A stretch of DNA of 64,000 nt. It comes from Flavobacterium davisii (lineage in GTDB: Bacteria; Bacteroidota; Bacteroidia; Flavobacteriales; Flavobacteriaceae). Where the stretch lies: positions 1,612,001-1,676,000 of the forward strand of contig NZ_CP067378.1 of NCBI RefSeq assembly GCF_019565505.1, in the 5' to 3' direction. The notes below the pieces were generated by a model. The model did not search any database. It saw nothing but the letters and a program-made list of their open reading frames with translations, and was not told the DNA's origin. Positions within the stretch are counted from its first letter, which is position 1; each line of letters opens with the position of its first letter. The position numbers and the translations under genes were made by a program. Positions 61,246 through 64,000 of the stretch are shown in pieces.

Positions 61246-63637
61246 TCTTCTTTTAACTTATCTAACATTATTTGTAATTGTTCTTCTGTTAGGGTTTTGA
61301 AGTTGTCCCAATGGGCTATTTTGTATTGATTGCCTTTGCCCATTTTACCTAATTTTGATAAATATTCGCAAGAAACTAAATCGGTTAAATACCTGTTTAT
61401 TTGTGCTTTGCTTAATGTATAATGATCTTTAATGTCAAAACGTGTAAATTTTACATCTTCTCTTTTCTTATCTTCCTTTTTAGCCTTTTTTTCAACAAAC
61501 TTTTTTAAGGATTCGTAAAAGGTTCTTACTTTCCCCTCGAGTTCATCCATTTTTAAAATAATACTGTCTTTCATTAATAATAAACCGTTTATAACATCCT
61601 CTTTTTCTGCGATTAATTGCCCTTGTGGGGTTTTGTTTCGTTGGTATTGATTGAGCAGTACAATTTGATTAATGACTCCCATAACGATATCGTGCATTCG
61701 AGTGGGTTTGTGTACGTTCTCGGGCAGTTCCACAAGGTTTGCATAAGGGTTTATGACTTCATAGACTTGTAATAATTTTATACATTCTCTTAAAAAAAAC
61801 CGAGTTTGTTCCTGTTCCTGTTTGTTGATTTGGCCCTGATAGACTTTGTTTTTATACTCAATGATTCGTTTGGTTTGCTCCTTTGATTCATCTACAGAAA
61901 GTACTATAATTCTACTCATATTATCCTCGTAGAGTTCGCCTTTAGTGGTGGCTGATAAACTGGCAAAAGATACTTCTACCTCTTTTATTTTACCGTCTGC
62001 ATTGCCTTTTTTGTCTTTGATAGAAGTCGAAGAGGATAATTTTTTATTAGAGATCATTTCACGCACCGCCATAAGGGCTTCTTCTTTTAATCCGTCCATA
62101 TCCTCAAAAACGACGAGTTTATACATAAACTCTCCGTTTTTATAATTGTACAAACTGCTTTCTGTAACCCTAGTTAAGTAAATGACATCTTCAGGAGGTA
62201 TGAGCGATGCAATTTGTTTGATGGTGTGGGTTTTGCCACTTCCCGAACTTCCTTGATAGAGGATGTGTAGGTTGTAATTCATCTTGTAAGTGGTTGCCGT
62301 TACATACTGTAAAAGCCTGTTGTTTTGTTCGCCTACAATGCCTATTTTTCCTAGTAATTCATTGATGTTGTGGAGTAGGTTTTCTTCTTTTAAAAAGTCG
62401 AGGGGTTTTATTTTTTGTTCAATATTTAAAGGTTTAAGGTTCAACGTTGGTTTTATTTCTTGCTTCATTTTTTCAACTAATGTCTTATCATTACTGCCTA
62501 TTGGTTTTCTGGTTTGTAATAACTCGGTAAAGATTTCCTTTTCATAGGCTACTAAAAGGCTGTTGATGTCTTCGCCTTCAGGGGTTTCAACTTTTGTTAT
62601 TTTGAGTTTTGGGTTTAATTCCTGTAAAGCTTCAGTATATTTCGCTGTCGCCGTGCGACCTGCTTTGTCTCCGTCAAAGAAAAAAATTACTTCTTCTAAG
62701 TGTTTTAAATTTTGGATGGCTTGTAAATGTTCTGGAGCAAGTCCGTTTGTACCGTAACAAGAAAGAGCCCCCAGCCCCCAAAGGGGGAGTTAGGGTCGTT
62801 GATGATTTGTAATATACTTAAAGCATCGATAGGAGCTTCGGTTAATATGAGTTTTTTAGTTTGGGGTTTTGGATAATGTGGGTATAATCCGTTTCTACCT
62901 TTTAAATAAAAGTGTTTAGCCCCCTCCGCCCCCAAAGGAACTATGGAGCGAAAATAAAAAGAGACTATTTCTCCTTTTTCATTACGCAGTGGAAAGACTA
63001 AACATTTATTACCAAAAACTTGATACGTAACGGCTTCGCCTGTTTGATTGTTTATTCTATTTAAAGGGCTTAACATTCCTACCTCTAAAGCATTTTGTAT
63101 CATTTCTTGTTTTGCTAGAACAGGATTTACTTCATTTTCAAATCGTCCAGCGTGATGGAACTGCCCCGAGTTAAAACCTACTGAACCTCTAGTTTCTAAA
63201 ACGCTGGATAAATTACGGCTATGTAAATACTCTTTGGCGGGTTGACTCATATATACCGATTTTACAAAGGTTTCGTATAACTTTTCTAGGAACAGCCCCC
63301 TAGCCCCCAAAGGGGGAATATGGTTTTCTTGACTCATTGTTTTAATAACTTTACTTTGTTGTATAATTTGTGGTGCTGCGACTTGTGCTAACTGGGTGCA
63401 TTTTTTTAAGGCATCGTGTTTGGATAGTTTTTCAAAGTCTTGTACAAACTGGATTGGGTCGCCTTTTGCCCCGCAAGCGTGGCATTTGTAAAAGTCTTTT
63501 TGCAAATTGACTTGTAAAGAAGCGGTTTTATCCTGATGGAAAGGACAACACAACATTTTATTTTTATTGGGCTGTAAATTGTAATAGCTTAATACTTGGC
63601 TTAAACTTAAGCGGGATTTTATGTCAGAGATTTGCAT
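61242..63637 (-). CDS. Primase-ATPase fusion protein, frame broken once
   Basis: Reconstructed to about 798 residues. A CHC2 zinc finger occupies the start (Cys31, His34, Cys52, Cys55), then a primase core, then Toprim (LILTEAPIDALSIL and FFFDGDKAGRTATA). A missing G in a G5 run near 62777 breaks the frame; corrected it reads GALSCYGTNGLAPEHLQAIQ. The C-terminal ~400 residues are a P-loop ATPase (QGSSGSGKTHT, LVVFEDMDG) ending in a winged-helix-like part. Three short GC-rich palindromic repeats are read in frame inside the primase half. Replication protein of a mobile element. The promoter is canonical and divergent from the Xre gene. Confidence 0.8.
62767..62789. repeat. GC-rich palindromic repeat inside primase gene, unit 1
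   Basis: AGCCCCCAGCCCCCAAAGGG followed by GGA. It adds about seven residues (SPFGGWG, minus strand) to the Toprim region. The frame break lies in this unit's G run. Confidence 0.65.
62918..62940. repeat. GC-rich palindromic repeat inside primase gene, unit 2
   Basis: AGCCCCCTCCGCCCCCAAAG followed by GAA, a variant of the same unit with a weaker right arm. It is read in frame as VPLGAEGA. Confidence 0.6.
63294..63318. repeat. GC-rich palindromic repeat inside primase gene, unit 3
   Basis: AGCCCCCTAGCCCCCAAAGG followed by GGGAA. It is read in frame as IPPLGARGLF between the zinc-finger region and the primase core, probably a surface linker. Confidence 0.65.
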
Positions 63638-63679
63638 TGTGAAAATTGTTGAAAAGTTTTAATTGTGTATAATCAGACA

Positions 63680-63710
63680 CAAATATATACAATCATCCAT
63701 TAATAGCAAA
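63680..63710 (-). promoter_or_regulatory. Promoter of primase-ATPase gene (TTTG-N19-TATATTTG)
   Basis: TTTG at 63707-63710 and TATATTTG at 63680-63687 on the minus strand, separated by exactly 19 nt. The leader to the start codon is about 40 nt. Confidence 0.75.
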
Positions 63711-63745
63711 CAATTATTATATTTTTTTACGTACCAAAATACCAG

Positions 63746-63753
63746 TATATTTG
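63746..63753 (+). promoter_or_regulatory. Possible -7 box of the xre gene
   Basis: TATATTTG on the plus strand, 37 bases upstream of the Xre start. No TTG element at the right distance is visible, so the match is partial. It faces away from the primase-ATPase promoter, and the Xre protein may bind between them. Confidence 0.35.
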
Positions 63754-63790
63754 CTTTTTGTTGTATTATAGTACACTTTGATATATAATT

Positions 63791-64000
63791 ATGGTAAAAA
63801 TTGGTGATAGAATAGCGCTTTTGAGGAAAGTTAAAGGTCTTTCTCAAACTGATTTAGCTAAACAAATAAGTGCTTCTAGAGAAGCAATAGGAAAATACAG
63901 AAAGAATGAGGCTTCGCCATCTGTAGAGACAGCAAAGAAGATAGCAGATGTTTTTGAAGTTACTTTAGATTACTTGATTGATGAAAATGCTACAATGACT
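63791..64000 (+). CDS. Xre-family transcription regulator, cut by window end
   Basis: 70 residues visible. Classic Cro/CI-type helix-turn-helix: IALLRKVKGLSQTDLAKQIS then ASREAIGKYRKNEASPSVET and KKIADVFEVTLDYLIDE. It continues beyond the window, so a C-terminal domain may follow. It is divergent from the primase-ATPase gene across 150 bases, the typical place for a repressor controlling the replication module. Confidence 0.9.
   Translation, partial: MVKIGDRIALLRKVKGLSQTDLAKQISASREAIGKYRKNEASPSVETAKKIADVFEVTLDYLIDENATMT

Noticed and set aside
1-64000. CRISPR array
   Set aside because: No set of evenly spaced direct repeats with unique spacers was seen anywhere in the window.
1-64000. tRNA or rRNA genes
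   Set aside because: No cloverleaf-like or rRNA-like sequence was recognised by eye; a scan with tRNAscan-SE would settle this.

Overview
The window is AT-rich and looks like a Flavobacteriaceae (Bacteroidota) chromosome, probably Flavobacterium or a close relative. The evidence is as follows: promoters of the Bacteroidota type (TTTG, about 19-20 nt, TAnnTTTG), a three-gene succinate dehydrogenase operon with a single cytochrome b subunit, an OmpA protein with calcium-binding TSP3 repeats, DUF2891 and S23/IVP four-helix-bundle genes, and Rhs toxin tips of Bacteroidota type.

Layout. (1) 21-7359, minus strand: a tightly coupled operon running from a patatin-like phospholipase through four unrecognised proteins to an 868-residue protein with a papain-like toxin domain at its C terminus; a divergent S24-type repressor lies beside it (7691-8389). 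(2) 8518-10294 and 42786-44561: two copies of one IS110-family element, each with a structured non-coding left end (candidate bridge RNA) and each with the same two frame breaks in the transposase. (3) 10408-51423: mostly housekeeping genes: an omega-amidase-like nitrilase, a polysaccharide deacetylase, lipoproteins, a thioredoxin-like protein, sdhCAB (with an S23 gene inserted), a secreted BNR-repeat protein, a Crp/Fnr regulator, Xaa-Pro aminopeptidase, AddB-like and AddA-like recombination proteins, OmpA, kbl, sodA, 5-formyl-THF cyclo-ligase, uvrC, a patatin-Omp85 fusion, an amino acid permease, a saccharopine-dehydrogenase-like protein, pckA, dusB and lepA. A compact structured RNA element sits just upstream of lepA. 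(4) 51530-58283, minus strand: a polymorphic-toxin array made of one mini-Rhs gene with an LHH nuclease tip plus SUKH immunity gene, followed by three displaced Rhs tips with different toxin domains, immunity candidates and an rve-type insertion sequence. (5) 58428-59070: an unusually GC-rich, hairpin-dense segment with no convincing gene, a candidate large structured RNA. (6) 59191-64000: a mobile-element module with a degenerate tyrosine recombinase, a small coiled-coil protein, an intact-looking tyrosine recombinase, a primase-ATPase fusion and a divergent Xre regulator cut by the window end.

Important caveat. More than twenty genes, including essential ones (lepA, sdhA, pckA, sodA, uvrC, kbl), are broken by indels of one base (one case fits two), almost always in or next to short homopolymers, and each can be rejoined by restoring that base. 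The pattern fits uncorrected sequencing or assembly indels far better than real gene decay. I annotate such genes over their full reconstructed span and say where the break is.
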